Source: an uncultured Flavobacterium sp.
GTDB lineage: Bacteria > Bacteroidota > Bacteroidia > Flavobacteriales > Flavobacteriaceae
Assembly: GCF_946478785.1 (NCBI RefSeq)
Contig: NZ_CAMLDD010000026.1
Span: 17,374 to 81,373, forward strand
Reading direction: 5' to 3'
DNA length: 64,000 bases
The position numbers and the translations under genes are program-made. The notes below the pieces were generated by a model. The model ran no database searches. It saw only the letters and a list, made by a program, of their open reading frames with translations, and was not told the DNA's origin. This document shows, one piece after another, positions 9,157-19,227 of this stretch. The number at the start of each line of letters is the position of its first letter. Position 1 is the stretch's first letter.

Positions 9157-10500
9157 ATGAAAAAAACTTTACTATCATTCTTATTTGTTTTTATTATTTC
9201 TTGTTATCAGGAAACTTCTATAGCCATAGAAGGTGATTTTACAACTTCGTATGTCAACGAGGACGAATCGATTCCTGTTATTGTTAAAATAGGCAATAAA
9301 GTTACCGGTGCAGATACTTATGAATGGACATTTGAAGGTGGTGAACCTGCCGTTTCATCTGCAAAAAATCCTGGTGAAGTGTTGTATAAAAAGCAAGGAA
9401 CGTATACCATTATACTAATAGCTACAAATATAGATGGAGAACGTAAAGAATTTAGCAAAAGTGTAGTAATAAAAGAGGGAATTAATATTGAGTTTACCCA
9501 TGAAATCATAAAAAGCAATTATTCTCCGGTTGAGGTCGTTTTAAAAAATTCTACTATAGGAGAAGGATTAACTTTTAAATGGGATTTTCAGGATGGAACT
9601 CCCGCAACTTTTACAGGAAAAACACCTCCAAATGTGGTATTTAAAAAACCTGGAGATCATCTTATAACGCTAACTGTTTCAAATGGTTTTGAGTCAGAAA
9701 AACAAACTCAAACCATACATGTTGCTCCTTATTTAGTGAGCCTGTTTTCGTGTGAGCCAAATTTTGAAGACGATGATAATGAGGCTCCCGTAACTATTAA
9801 CTTTGCTAATAAATCGATTAGTGCAACTCGTTATAAATGGAGTTTTGAAGGTGGAAATCCATCTATTTCAACAGAAGAAAATCCTAAAGTTGTTTTTACA
9901 AGTGCGGGCAGTCATGAAGTTACTTTGGAAGCTTTTAATGACAAAACGAGCCAAATTTTAAAATCAACTATGACGGTTTTACCAGATACGAATTTGCGCA
10001 CTTTAACTAATGTTAAATTAGGAATAAATTCGGCACATAACAACAATAATAGTGGTGCTATGTTCTCGACATCAACAAGACAGGTTTATAAGGCAAATGA
10101 AGTAAACGACCAAAACAGCGGTCTTATAGATATCGTTTTTCAGGGATTAAACAGCAATTTTACTTACAATAGATTTATATCACCGGATCAGGCAAATAAT
10201 TATGGTTTTTTTTCATTAAAAAATGCACAAAGCACCATTTTTATAAATTCTCAAAATTTGTGTAACTGTGGCTTAAATTTCACAGAATCGCAGTTTGATG
10301 CTATGGCAAATGACACTCCGATAAAATCTTTGAACATAAGTTACAGCGCTGCGGGAGAACAGCAATTTGGTTTGGTCTACCCAAGAATCATTTTATTTAA
10401 AACACAAGACGGAAGAAAAGGAGCCATAAAAGTTAAAGATATGGTTAAGAACGGAGCAAGTTCTTATATTTTATGTGACATCAAAGTACAAAAACAATAA
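9157..10500 (+). CDS. Lipoprotein with three PKD domains
   Basis: 447 residues. Signal peptide with lipobox 'FIISC' (Cys16). Three PKD-type domains follow at about 25-107, 110-192 and 195-277, each with the core 'Y/F-x-W-x-F-x-G/D-G' and a closing 'G-x-H/Y-x-I/V-T-L' strand. The C-terminal 165 residues are a separate domain with 'NLCNCGLNF' and no known signature. PKD domains mediate protein or glycan contacts outside the cell. It is followed 7 bases later by the barrel protein, so the two are probably translated from one message and may form one surface assembly. Confidence 0.85.
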   Translation: MKKTLLSFLFVFIISCYQETSIAIEGDFTTSYVNEDESIPVIVKIGNKVTGADTYEWTFEGGEPAVSSAKNPGEVLYKKQGTYTIILIATNIDGERKEFSKSVVIKEGINIEFTHEIIKSNYSPVEVVLKNSTIGEGLTFKWDFQDGTPATFTGKTPPNVVFKKPGDHLITLTVSNGFESEKQTQTIHVAPYLVSLFSCEPNFEDDDNEAPVTINFANKSISATRYKWSFEGGNPSISTEENPKVVFTSAGSHEVTLEAFNDKTSQILKSTMTVLPDTNLRTLTNVKLGINSAHNNNNSGAMFSTSTRQVYKANEVNDQNSGLIDIVFQGLNSNFTYNRFISPDQANNYGFFSLKNAQSTIFINSQNLCNCGLNFTESQFDAMANDTPIKSLNISYSAAGEQQFGLVYPRIILFKTQDGRKGAIKVKDMVKNGASSYILCDIKVQKQ

Positions 10501-10507
10501 TCAATAA

Positions 10508-12970
10508 ATGAAGAGAGAGAATAAGAAGATCTTGTTTTGGTTATGTATTGTTTTTGCCTGTTGTTTTTGCAGGAAGGGATATGCTCAGGATGTAGACTTA
10601 GAGAATTTTTATAAGCCAAATTTTAAAGTAACAGGTAATGTAAATGCGAATATGATGTATTATACATCTAATGCCGATATACACAATTCACGTGAGCCTT
10701 TTACCTATCTGCTTTCAGGTAATTTAAATATAAGTGCTTTTAACTTTAGTATTCCGTTGTTTTATAGTATTACCAATCAGGGAAATAATTTAGGTTATAC
10801 AGCCCCTTTTGATTTTAACAGATTAAGTATTATGCCAAAATATAAGTGGGTAAAAGCTTATATAGGTAATGTCAGTATGACTTTTTCGCCTTATACCTTA
10901 AGTGGTTTTCCGTTTAAAGGAGTTGGTTTAGAACTTACTCCGCAAAGCCCTTTTAAAATAACCTTAATGGGAGGACAATTATTAAAAGCGGTTTCAGAAG
11001 AAGAAGCTTTAGGCGGAATTCCAGTTTACCAACGTTTTGGTTACGGAGCAAAAATAGGTTTTGAAAAACAGAGATATAAACTTGGCTGGATTGGTTTTTA
11101 CGCCAAAGATGATCTTAATTCACTAACAATGGTTACTGACAAAGGAGTAACACCAAAAGAAAATTTTGTAAACAGTTTGATTTTTAGTACTTCTGTAATC
11201 AAAAATTTAAATTTAAATGTTGAATATGCTTTGTCTGTCTTAACCGATGATACCAGAAGTAATACTCTTTCAGGAGGAAATTTTAGAGATAAGTTATTTT
11301 CCAGCAAAGAAAGTACAAGTTTTATGAACGCATTAAATGTAAATTTTGATTATAATATTCAAAAAAGTATTGTAGGATTAACCTATGAGCGTATAGATCC
11401 TAATTACAATACACTAGGGGCATTATATTTTAATAATGATTTAGAAAATATTGCGTTGCGTTTTTCCCGTCCCTTTTATCAGGACAAAATTACGGTATCA
11501 ACCAGTTTAGGATTTCAAAGAGACGATTTGGCGAATGAAAAAAAACAGGATACTAAGCGTGTTGTTGGTGCCATTAACATGAATTATAGAGTAACAGATC
11601 AAATTAATATTACGGGTAGTTATTCAAATTTTTCAACCTATACAAATAAAAAGCTGGATCAGTTTGAGCTCATAAACAACCCAAATGTAGTAGTATCCGA
11701 TACTTTAGATTATAGACAATTGTCGCAAAATGCAAATGTAAACATGTCGTATGCTTTTGGTAGCAAAAGAAATCAAAATTTAAATTTTAATTATAGTATT
11801 GCTGGTCAGGCAAATGAGCAGAGAGGCGTGATACGCAGAGGGCAGGCAAGTACTGTTCAAAATTATAATGTAGCACATTCGATAAATTTTATTGAGATGA
11901 AAGTTGGCTTAAACAGCTCGCTAAATTACACTAATAATCAGGTGGGTATAAACAATAGTGCTTCAAGTGGAGCTTCAGTTGGAGTCTCTAAAAAATTATT
12001 TAAAGACAAGCTCAATACAAATTTGGGATTTTTGTATAATAATTCTCAGGGAGATATGAATTCGAGTTCTGTTTTTGGAATTAAGTTCAATAATAGTTAT
12101 ACATTCCTTGAACGACATAATTGTAATATAAATGTTATTTCGATGTTTAGAAGCAGTACAAATACCAAGAAATTTAATGATCTAACCGCTACATTCAATT
12201 ACGCCTACTCAATTGATAAATTAAAATTACCGGCGAAAAAAGAACCTAAAAAGGAAAAGGAAATTGTTTTAAATCCTGTTTTAAAAATAAATCATAAGGA
12301 AAAGGCATATCAGGGAACAAGGGATGAAATCATAAAACAATTACAGGATCTCCAGCTTGCTTTGCGACCAGTTCCAAAGGAAGATTCAGATGAATTGCAG
12401 CATTTGCTGACCCTTACAACTTTGACTCCGGATGATCAAAGTTTTAAAGAAAAAGCTCTGAATTATTTAAAAGCATATGATGTAAATAATGACATCTTAG
12501 ATAAGTATAAAAATTACATTTTGGAAACTGTAAAAAGTTTGCAGGAAGAAATGATACGAAAAGATGAAGGTTTTGAAAATGATTATGTTATGGCGCTTGG
12601 AAGAGTGAATAAACATAAACTACATGGGGTAAATGAAGAAGATATAACAGACAAAACGAGTTATAAATCGTATTTAAAATTAGTTGAGAGAAAAGATAAA
12701 AAGTTACAGCCTTTATTAATACATAGATGGATGATTAATGAAATTTCCCTACTTGCCAATACACCTGCAGCTGAAATTCACCAAAATGAGAATCTTTCAA
12801 ATTTTAATAAACAGCAGCTTAATCAATTCTTTAAAATGATGAAAGAGAAAAAAACGGATGCAGCAGTAATTGAAGAATTAAAAATCAAATTGATTCCTTT
12901 TTATCATGATTTAGCCAATAAAAACGTCAAAGAGGATGTAGTTGAATTCAAGTATTTAAAGAATAATTAA
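10508..12970 (+). CDS. Outer-membrane beta-barrel protein with helical C-terminal domain
   Basis: 820 residues. Signal peptide about 1-26 ('FCRKGYAQ'). Residues about 30-580 are a long series of amphipathic strands with alternating polar and aromatic residues ('LNLNFNYSIAG', 'ISFSTSVIKNLNLNVEYA'), typical of a large outer-membrane barrel. At about 581 the pattern changes to charged helices (residues 600-820, beginning 'PAKKEPKKEKE'), which would hang in the periplasm. No TonB box or plug is visible, so it is not a TonB receptor. It lies between the PKD lipoprotein and the giant secreted protein, with gaps of 7 and about 100 bases, suggesting a joint role at the cell surface, perhaps as a membrane anchor or channel for them. 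Confidence 0.75.
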   Translation: MKRENKKILFWLCIVFACCFCRKGYAQDVDLENFYKPNFKVTGNVNANMMYYTSNADIHNSREPFTYLLSGNLNISAFNFSIPLFYSITNQGNNLGYTAPFDFNRLSIMPKYKWVKAYIGNVSMTFSPYTLSGFPFKGVGLELTPQSPFKITLMGGQLLKAVSEEEALGGIPVYQRFGYGAKIGFEKQRYKLGWIGFYAKDDLNSLTMVTDKGVTPKENFVNSLIFSTSVIKNLNLNVEYALSVLTDDTRSNTLSGGNFRDKLFSSKESTSFMNALNVNFDYNIQKSIVGLTYERIDPNYNTLGALYFNNDLENIALRFSRPFYQDKITVSTSLGFQRDDLANEKKQDTKRVVGAINMNYRVTDQINITGSYSNFSTYTNKKLDQFELINNPNVVVSDTLDYRQLSQNANVNMSYAFGSKRNQNLNFNYSIAGQANEQRGVIRRGQASTVQNYNVAHSINFIEMKVGLNSSLNYTNNQVGINNSASSGASVGVSKKLFKDKLNTNLGFLYNNSQGDMNSSSVFGIKFNNSYTFLERHNCNINVISMFRSSTNTKKFNDLTATFNYAYSIDKLKLPAKKEPKKEKEIVLNPVLKINHKEKAYQGTRDEIIKQLQDLQLALRPVPKEDSDELQHLLTLTTLTPDDQSFKEKALNYLKAYDVNNDILDKYKNYILETVKSLQEEMIRKDEGFENDYVMALGRVNKHKLHGVNEEDITDKTSYKSYLKLVERKDKKLQPLLIHRWMINEISLLANTPAAEIHQNENLSNFNKQQLNQFFKMMKEKKTDAAVIEELKIKLIPFYHDLANKNVKEDVVEFKYLKNN

Positions 12971-13074
12971 GATATATAGTGCTCTAATAATAAATGTTTC
13001 AGAACTGTTTTAATACAGTTAGACAAAATAGAAGTTGTTATGCTTCATTTTATAAAAACCATGCTTATTTGCTT

Positions 13075-16000
13075 ATGAAAAAGTTTTACAAAATACAGTT
13101 ATCGGTAATATTTATCATGCTTTGGATTGTTTCATCTTATGGACAGGATATTGTACCACCTAAAGAATTAGGAGCAGCTTCAAGTGCTATTGAAAAGATT
13201 GAAGCCTCAGACCGTTGGGTAGATAAATTTTCGAATGAGGATCTCGTAGAATTACCAATCGGAATCCGTAAAACGGTAAGTAATGTTCAATATTCTATCG
13301 GGATTACAAAAGCTGTTTTTTCTCCAGAATATACTACTTTGACTGTTTTTTGCAGAGTTGATATTCCGCAAAAAGATAAAAATGGACAACCCATGCAACT
13401 GTTTTTTGGTGCTGATAATGTAAAATTATCGCATCAGGGAGGTATCATGGGCGAAGCTAAATTGGTATTACTGGGTAATGTAGACATCCCGTTTAGCGAT
13501 AATAAATGGCAGGTATCTTTGTATGGCGGTTTTGATATGGCAACCGGAGATGTTAAGGATTTAACGTATGTAACGATCGACTGCGATGGTTTTAAAGAAA
13601 TGAAAATATCAGGGGCAGTCGAATTTTCAAGAAATCTAATATTGCCAATTGATCCTCTAACTAAAACTGTAAATGAAGCAAAGATTACAGTTCCTAAAAC
13701 CTATTATAATGGGAAAACGGTTCAAATACCAAACAGGGTTAGAGGGGAGTTTAGCTTTATGGCAAGTAGCTGGAATGATATTTTAGTAAATGTAAGCTTG
13801 CAGCCTTTTACATTAAAAGATAAACGAAACGGACAAGATTTTGATGGTAATTTTCAGTTTTTAGTAAGTAATGCAGTTCTCGACTTAAGTGATTTAAAAA
13901 ATGATCCAACAGTTGTTTTTCCGGAATATTATACGAAAAATGCACTTTTAGTGCCAAGTCAGGAATCGTGGAAGGGAGTATTTGTACAGACTTTTGATGT
14001 AGGTCTGCCAAAAGAATTTCAAACCACTGATACCGCATCCAGTAAGGAAAGACTTCATGTAGGAGCACAAAATCTTATTATAGATAAATATGGCGTTTCG
14101 GGAACTTTTTATGCCGATAATGTTTTCCCACTCGATCGGGGTATTACAAGCCAGGAAAAATCATGGGCTTATTCCTTAGATCATATTGATGTAACTATTG
14201 CGGCCAATACATTTGTAAAAGCAAATTTAAGCGGGCAGATTCTTTTGCCAATAAGCAAAGCAACAGCAGAGAAGAAAGAGGCTACAACCACTGCAACACC
14301 AACTGCAGGGACAGCAGCAACACCGGCTAAACCGACCCAAACCAATAGAGCAGGTTTGGCTTATAATGGATTTATATCCATGGAAGAGCAGCAATTAATT
14401 GTAGTTACAAAAGATTCCATAGCTTTTGATATCTGGAAAGCAAAAGCTTTGCTGTTACCGAATAGTTCCGTGGAATTGAAATTAGTAAACGGAAGATTTC
14501 TACCCAAAGCAAATTTAAACGGAACAGTTTCTTTTGGAACCAACAAAGGAGCATCTGATGATAAGGAAGTAGAAGGAAAACGTACCGTTGATTTTAAAGG
14601 AATTTCTTTTGAAAACCTGCAACTGCAAACTGTTTCTCCTATTATTTCTGTTCGAAATATGGGCTATAAAGGTACCGTTGCCTTTGGTAATTTCCCAGTT
14701 TCGATTGGTAATATAAATGTTGCCATTAATGGAGATAATTCTCGAATCGATTTTGATTTAGGAATTAATTTAATGGAAAGTATTGGAGCCGGTGCCACAG
14801 CCAGAATTGGTATAAAAGGCAAAATGTATGATGATGGATACAGGCAGCGAAGCCGGTATGACGGTCTGGATTTATCGGCAATTAATATCGATTGTAAATT
14901 CAGTGGACTAACCATTAAAGGAGGTCTGATCTTAATGGAAAAAGATCCTGTTTATGGAGATGGATTTAATGCAGACCTTGAAGTAGATGTTGCCGATGTG
15001 GTAAATGTAAGTGCAAAAGCTATTTTTGGGCGTAGTACTTTTAGGTATTGGTATTTTGATGCAGCAGTTAAATTTCCTTTACCACCAACACCATCACCTT
15101 TTATGATTACTGGTTTTGGAGGTGGAGCATATTATAAAATGCATCGAAATCAAGATATAGCCATTGGCGATTTCTCTCCGTCAGGACTGAGTTATACCCC
15201 TGATGAAAAAATAAGTCTAGGGGTCAAAGCTTTAATTTATTTTAACATTGGTTCAGAAAGTGTTTGTGATGGAGAAGCCGGATTTGAAATTGCTTTCAAC
15301 TCAAAAGGAGGTGTAAACAGATTAGCTATTTTTGGAAAAGCAAATGTAATGGCTACAATACCAGGACTTAAAAATGTTACAGACCTAATGAGTAAAGTGG
15401 CATCTAATGTTACTGCAAAGAAAAGTTTTATGGGGGTAACGGATAAAGATCTAACAGGATCTTTCGCAAGCAAATATATTCCTGCAGCAAAAGAAGCAAT
15501 CCCCGGAGATTTATCTGCTCAGGTAGGGATAAGAATGGCGGCAGCAATCGAATTTGATTTTCAGAATAATTCATTGCATGCTACAACAGATGTGTATATC
15601 AATACGCCTGGTAATTTTCTTTCAGGGACAGGGCCAGGTGGACAAGCAGTTTGGGGTGTTTTTCATAAAGACCCCGAAAATTGGTACATGTATATGGGAA
15701 CCCCGGACAAAAGATGTGGCGTAAAGATTGGAGTAGCGGGAATGTTCTTAAAAACAACCAGTTATTTTATGGCTGGAACAGTACTTCCGGGAAGTCCGCC
15801 TCCACCACCTGTTGTTGCGCAGATTTTAGGTGTTGATGCTAAACAACTGGATTATATGCGTGATGAAAATGCATTGGCAAATGGAGGAGGTTTGGCCTTT
15901 GGGGCTAGTTTGGATTTTGACACCGGAGACTTAAGTTTCTTGCTTTTTTATGCCCGTTTCCAGGCTGGAATGGGATTTGACATTATGCTAAAGGATTATC

Positions 16001-17748
16001 AGGAAGCCAGATGTTCAAATACAGGAAAAACTGTGGGTATAAATGGCTGGTATGCAAACGGACAATCTTATGCTTATTTGCAAGGAGAATTAGGAATTAG
16101 AATCAAATTAGCATTTTTAAGATTAAAGATTCCAATTATTTCAGGAGGAGCCGCTGTTCTGCTACAGGCAAAACTACCAAATCCGGTTTGGATGCGAGGT
16201 TATGTAGCTGGAAATATGAATATTTTGGGAGGATTAATAAAAGGTAAATTTCGATTCAAATTTGAATTGGGAGAAGAATGCCAATTTGAAAATGGCTCAC
16301 CGTTGGGAGGACTTAAACTAATAACAGATGTAACTCCAAAACAAAATTCTGCTGATGTAGACGTTTTTGCTGTGCCACAAGCGGCTTTTTCAATGAAAGT
16401 TAATGAAGCTTTTGTAATTCCGGAAGATGCCGGTGATGTTACTTATAAAGTGATATTAGAGAAATTTAAGGTTTTTGACGGGACAAAAGAAATTCCAGGA
16501 ATTCTGGAATGGAGTTTTATGAAAGACAGAGCTAATTTTGTATCGGCAGATATCTTGCCTCCAAATTCAGCACTTAAAGTACAGGTTGAGGTTAGTTTCC
16601 AAAAGATGATTAATGGTGTTTTTGAACCTATAAAAGTAGATGGAAAAATAGCCACAGAACTTGAAGAGAGGTTATTTACGACTGGTGGAGCTCCAAATCA
16701 TATTCCGCTTAACAATATTAAATATTCATATCCGGTTGTAGATCAAAAATATTTCTTTGAAGAAGAATATCCGAAAGGTTATATTCAGCTTAAACGCGGT
16801 CAGGATTATTTGTTTGAAGATGGAAGTTGGGAAACAAGTATCAGGGTTGATCAGGAGGGAGCTTCTAATTCAAAAGCTACTGCTTTTAATTATAATATCA
16901 ATTCAAATGAAGTGTATTATGATTTACCTAATATTGATCAGGACAAGAAATATAATTTTTCAATAGTAAGTAATTTGAAACAAACTCCATCGAGAAATGC
17001 TACAACTTCGACCAAAACAAATACAATTAGTGAGGAAGGTAATGATATACAAATAGCAGAAAATCAGGCTGATGTATTATCTAAGTCAGAAGGAAGTATT
17101 GAACGTTTGTCTTATTCATTTCATACCAGTAAGTACAAAACATTCAATTCTAAAATGAATTCCATAAGTACACAAAGTTATAATTTTAAGGCGTTATTTC
17201 CAGATGTTGTATACCTGTCAAATACCATTTCAAGTGATGAAGCTTTTGATATTGTTGATTTGGAAGGGGGCAATTACAGTGATAATAAACCTTTTATAAC
17301 AGCCCAATCAAAATTGAATGACCAATATTATATTTTAGATATATATCCGTATCTCTACATGGATTATCCTCTTAATAATAATTATTTCATAACAAACAGG
17401 GATACTGATGATTTAGGGGTTATTCCGGCAAAAGCTATTACACTAAATTCATCCTACATAACAAATGTAGAAAACGACGTTAATCAATCTTGGACGATGA
17501 GAAATTTTCCTTTCAAATATAACATGCCTTTACTGTACAAACAAGATTGGGATGATTTAAATAATCAAATTATTAACGATTACGTAAATGGAAATTCAAA
17601 TGAATTACTAATAAAACGCTTTTTAGCTAGTAATTATCAATTTATGAGATACGGAAATTATGAAATAGTAATGAAATACAGTTTACCAGGAGATAAACAA
17701 GCGAACGAGTTTACTTATAAGTACAGAAACAATAATAATTTTAGGTAA
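13075..17748 (+). CDS. Giant secreted beta-rich protein, unknown function
   Basis: 1,557 residues from the ATG at 13075, where a clear signal peptide begins ('MKKFYK...SSYGQ'); an in-frame ATG at 12994 would add 27 residues that do not look like a signal. The mature chain is almost wholly beta: repeated strands with Gly and alternating polarity, a Thr/Ala/Pro-rich linker near residue 410-430, a 'GFGGGAYYK' segment, and a late Ig-like region ('TGGAPNHIP') after about residue 1080. The last 350 residues are more AT-rich and look like a distinct module. No T9SS tail or catalytic motif is visible. Its place after the barrel and PKD lipoprotein suggests a shared surface complex. It shares Gly-rich strand style with the C-terminal part of the gene at 2024, but I cannot prove homology by eye. 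Confidence 0.75.
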   Translation: MKKFYKIQLSVIFIMLWIVSSYGQDIVPPKELGAASSAIEKIEASDRWVDKFSNEDLVELPIGIRKTVSNVQYSIGITKAVFSPEYTTLTVFCRVDIPQKDKNGQPMQLFFGADNVKLSHQGGIMGEAKLVLLGNVDIPFSDNKWQVSLYGGFDMATGDVKDLTYVTIDCDGFKEMKISGAVEFSRNLILPIDPLTKTVNEAKITVPKTYYNGKTVQIPNRVRGEFSFMASSWNDILVNVSLQPFTLKDKRNGQDFDGNFQFLVSNAVLDLSDLKNDPTVVFPEYYTKNALLVPSQESWKGVFVQTFDVGLPKEFQTTDTASSKERLHVGAQNLIIDKYGVSGTFYADNVFPLDRGITSQEKSWAYSLDHIDVTIAANTFVKANLSGQILLPISKATAEKKEATTTATPTAGTAATPAKPTQTNRAGLAYNGFISMEEQQLIVVTKDSIAFDIWKAKALLLPNSSVELKLVNGRFLPKANLNGTVSFGTNKGASDDKEVEGKRTVDFKGISFENLQLQTVSPIISVRNMGYKGTVAFGNFPVSIGNINVAINGDNSRIDFDLGINLMESIGAGATARIGIKGKMYDDGYRQRSRYDGLDLSAINIDCKFSGLTIKGGLILMEKDPVYGDGFNADLEVDVADVVNVSAKAIFGRSTFRYWYFDAAVKFPLPPTPSPFMITGFGGGAYYKMHRNQDIAIGDFSPSGLSYTPDEKISLGVKALIYFNIGSESVCDGEAGFEIAFNSKGGVNRLAIFGKANVMATIPGLKNVTDLMSKVASNVTAKKSFMGVTDKDLTGSFASKYIPAAKEAIPGDLSAQVGIRMAAAIEFDFQNNSLHATTDVYINTPGNFLSGTGPGGQAVWGVFHKDPENWYMYMGTPDKRCGVKIGVAGMFLKTTSYFMAGTVLPGSPPPPPVVAQILGVDAKQLDYMRDENALANGGGLAFGASLDFDTGDLSFLLFYARFQAGMGFDIMLKDYQEARCSNTGKTVGINGWYANGQSYAYLQGELGIRIKLAFLRLKIPIISGGAAVLLQAKLPNPVWMRGYVAGNMNILGGLIKGKFRFKFELGEECQFENGSPLGGLKLITDVTPKQNSADVDVFAVPQAAFSMKVNEAFVIPEDAGDVTYKVILEKFKVFDGTKEIPGILEWSFMKDRANFVSADILPPNSALKVQVEVSFQKMINGVFEPIKVDGKIATELEERLFTTGGAPNHIPLNNIKYSYPVVDQKYFFEEEYPKGYIQLKRGQDYLFEDGSWETSIRVDQEGASNSKATAFNYNINSNEVYYDLPNIDQDKKYNFSIVSNLKQTPSRNATTSTKTNTISEEGNDIQIAENQADVLSKSEGSIERLSYSFHTSKYKTFNSKMNSISTQSYNFKALFPDVVYLSNTISSDEAFDIVDLEGGNYSDNKPFITAQSKLNDQYYILDIYPYLYMDYPLNNNYFITNRDTDDLGVIPAKAITLNSSYITNVENDVNQSWTMRNFPFKYNMPLLYKQDWDDLNNQIINDYVNGNSNELLIKRFLASNYQFMRYGNYEIVMKYSLPGDKQANEFTYKYRNNNNFR

Positions 17749-18497
17749 ATACAGCCGAGTGATTCTTGATGATTTTTATGCAGCGGAGGAGAAGGAAGTA
17801 AAAAGCTTGCCTACAATAGAAAAGCTTGATGTATTAGCGGAAAAAATCTCAAACATCGGTAGATAATACTTTTGGTGATTTATTACCAGAAGACAAAGTA
17901 AATAAGGTTAATGAAATTAAAGCCACGTAAAGATAATACAAAAAGAAATTAAAACATAGAAACCTCGCAGATTGCGGGGTTTCTATGTTTTAAGCGATAT
18001 TTTATTGCGCTAATTGCTGATTTTTTTTTTTAAAAGTTATGAAAGCATCGAATCCTGCATCAATTCATAGTGCTTACGAGCTGATTAATTAAAAAGCTCT
18101 AAGCATAGTAAAAACGTTAAAGTTTAGTTCGCGAAACAACGTAAATAGCTCTTGAATGTAAAGTATCATTCCTTTCGTGAGAATTATAATTGGACAATTT
18201 TGAAGTTTTTAAATGATAGACAAGTGATTTTATATAATGAGGAAATTTAATGTAAATATCCAATTGAAATACTGGATCAGAGCAAGAACAACTCATCTTT
18301 TTAAGTGTATATCAAATCTTATTATGAAGAGTTTTGTTTTGGGATAAAACGTTCTCAATTTGAAATAATAATTTTTTCATAAATCCATCGAAAGAATGAT
18401 TAATACCAAATCTATGTATCATAAATCAGATAGTAGTTTATAACTAAACAAGATTATACAAGTGTGAATGTTATGAAAAAAAATGATGAAATGGCGC
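17749..18497. other. Gene-poor stretch with decayed coding scraps
   Basis: No intact gene. Just after the giant gene, a second frame (about 17700-17863) stays open and ends '...IEKLDVLAEKISNIGR' before TAA; it looks like the tail of a lost small gene. A strong terminator lies at 17951-17991. From 18039 a short frame (17 codons, then stop) is continued by another 20 open codons, perhaps a decayed small gene. The rest is plain AT-rich DNA. Confidence 0.5.
17951..17991 (+). terminator. Strong intrinsic terminator closing the surface-protein run
   Basis: An inverted repeat of about 18 bp (AAAACATAGAAACCTCGC against GCGGGGTTTCTATGTTTT, one G-T pair) around a 4-base loop. It is flanked by A- and T-rich ends, so it could also work in both directions. 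Confidence 0.85.
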
Positions 18498-18962
18498 CTA
18501 TAAGGCACCATCATCTATAAAGGAATAATAGTTTTCTGAAGTGATAATCAAATGATCCACTAATTTAATATCAAGCAATTCACCTGCCTGCTTCATTTTT
18601 TTAGTTATGTGCTTATCAGCTTCCGAGGGTGTCGGATTGCCTGAAGGATGATTGTGGGCAATGACAATGTTGGTGGCATTGGCCTTCAGGGCTGCCGAGA
18701 AGATCATACGCAGATCGACAATAGTTCCGGTGATACCACCTGAGGACATTTCATAAAGCCCTAAAACTTTGAACGACTGGTTGAGAAATAGAATTTTAAA
18801 TTGCTCGAAGAATTCAATTTTTCCCTGATCCCATGAGGATTTCAAAAGGAGATAAAGATCCTGAGATGATTTGATTTGAGGTCTTTCAGATGCTTTTACT
18901 TTCGATTTGTAGATCAGTTCGATTTCCGATACGATCTGCCAGTTTTGACTTGAAGTTTCCAT
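18498..18962 (-). CDS. radC: RadC-like JAB-domain protein
   Basis: 154 residues from the ATG at 18962; an in-frame start at 19058 would add a Cys-rich leader that lies in GC-rich intergenic DNA and is unlikely. The JAB/MPN metal site is visible as 'HNHPSGNPTPSEAD' with the preceding 'VLGLYEMSSGG' and a following 'DHLII'. The helix-hairpin-helix part found in chromosomal RadC is missing, so this is the short form common on conjugative elements, plasmids and phages. Despite the name, its function in DNA repair is not established. It lies downstream of the DUF932 and ssb genes on the same strand. Confidence 0.88.
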   Translation of the reverse strand: METSSQNWQIVSEIELIYKSKVKASERPQIKSSQDLYLLLKSSWDQGKIEFFEQFKILFLNQSFKVLGLYEMSSGGITGTIVDLRMIFSAALKANATNIVIAHNHPSGNPTPSEADKHITKKMKQAGELLDIKLVDHLIITSENYYSFIDDGAL

Positions 18963-19227
18963 GATTTCTAATTGTTTAAGATTAATTATGGAACCTCTGC
19001 CGGGCAGGGCTGAGCAAGCGCAAAAAGCAACGCAATAAAGTGTGGCGGAGCCACGCATTTATGGGGGAATTTTTTGAAAGCGCACCGACGACAGTGCCCG
19101 AACTTTGTGATACAATTCAGCACAACACTCTGCCAATACTTTTTCAGTACCAAAAACCATAAAACTTTCCGGTGTCTGCCCGCGCCAAAAAACAGGGATC
19201 AATAACGAACTATCAATCCCTGCAGGG
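18963..19227. other. GC-rich structured intergenic DNA
   Basis: Between the radC-like and DUF932 genes. It holds several short palindromes, the clearest being 'GTGGCGGAGCCAC' at about 19040-19052 and a pair of 'GGGATCAATA...TATCAATCCC' arms at about 19195-19219, which would form a hairpin right after the DUF932 stop and may act as its terminator. No reading frame is credible here. Confidence 0.4.

Noticed and set aside
13808..14068. Open frame on the minus strand inside the giant secreted protein gene
   Set aside because: It lies wholly inside a well-supported gene, shows no signal or motif and is a frame shadow.
18039..18160. Small decayed gene starting 'MKASNPASIHSAYELIN'
   Set aside because: Stops after 17 codons and the continuation is only 20 codons; no family recognised, so it is mentioned under the intergenic stretch only.
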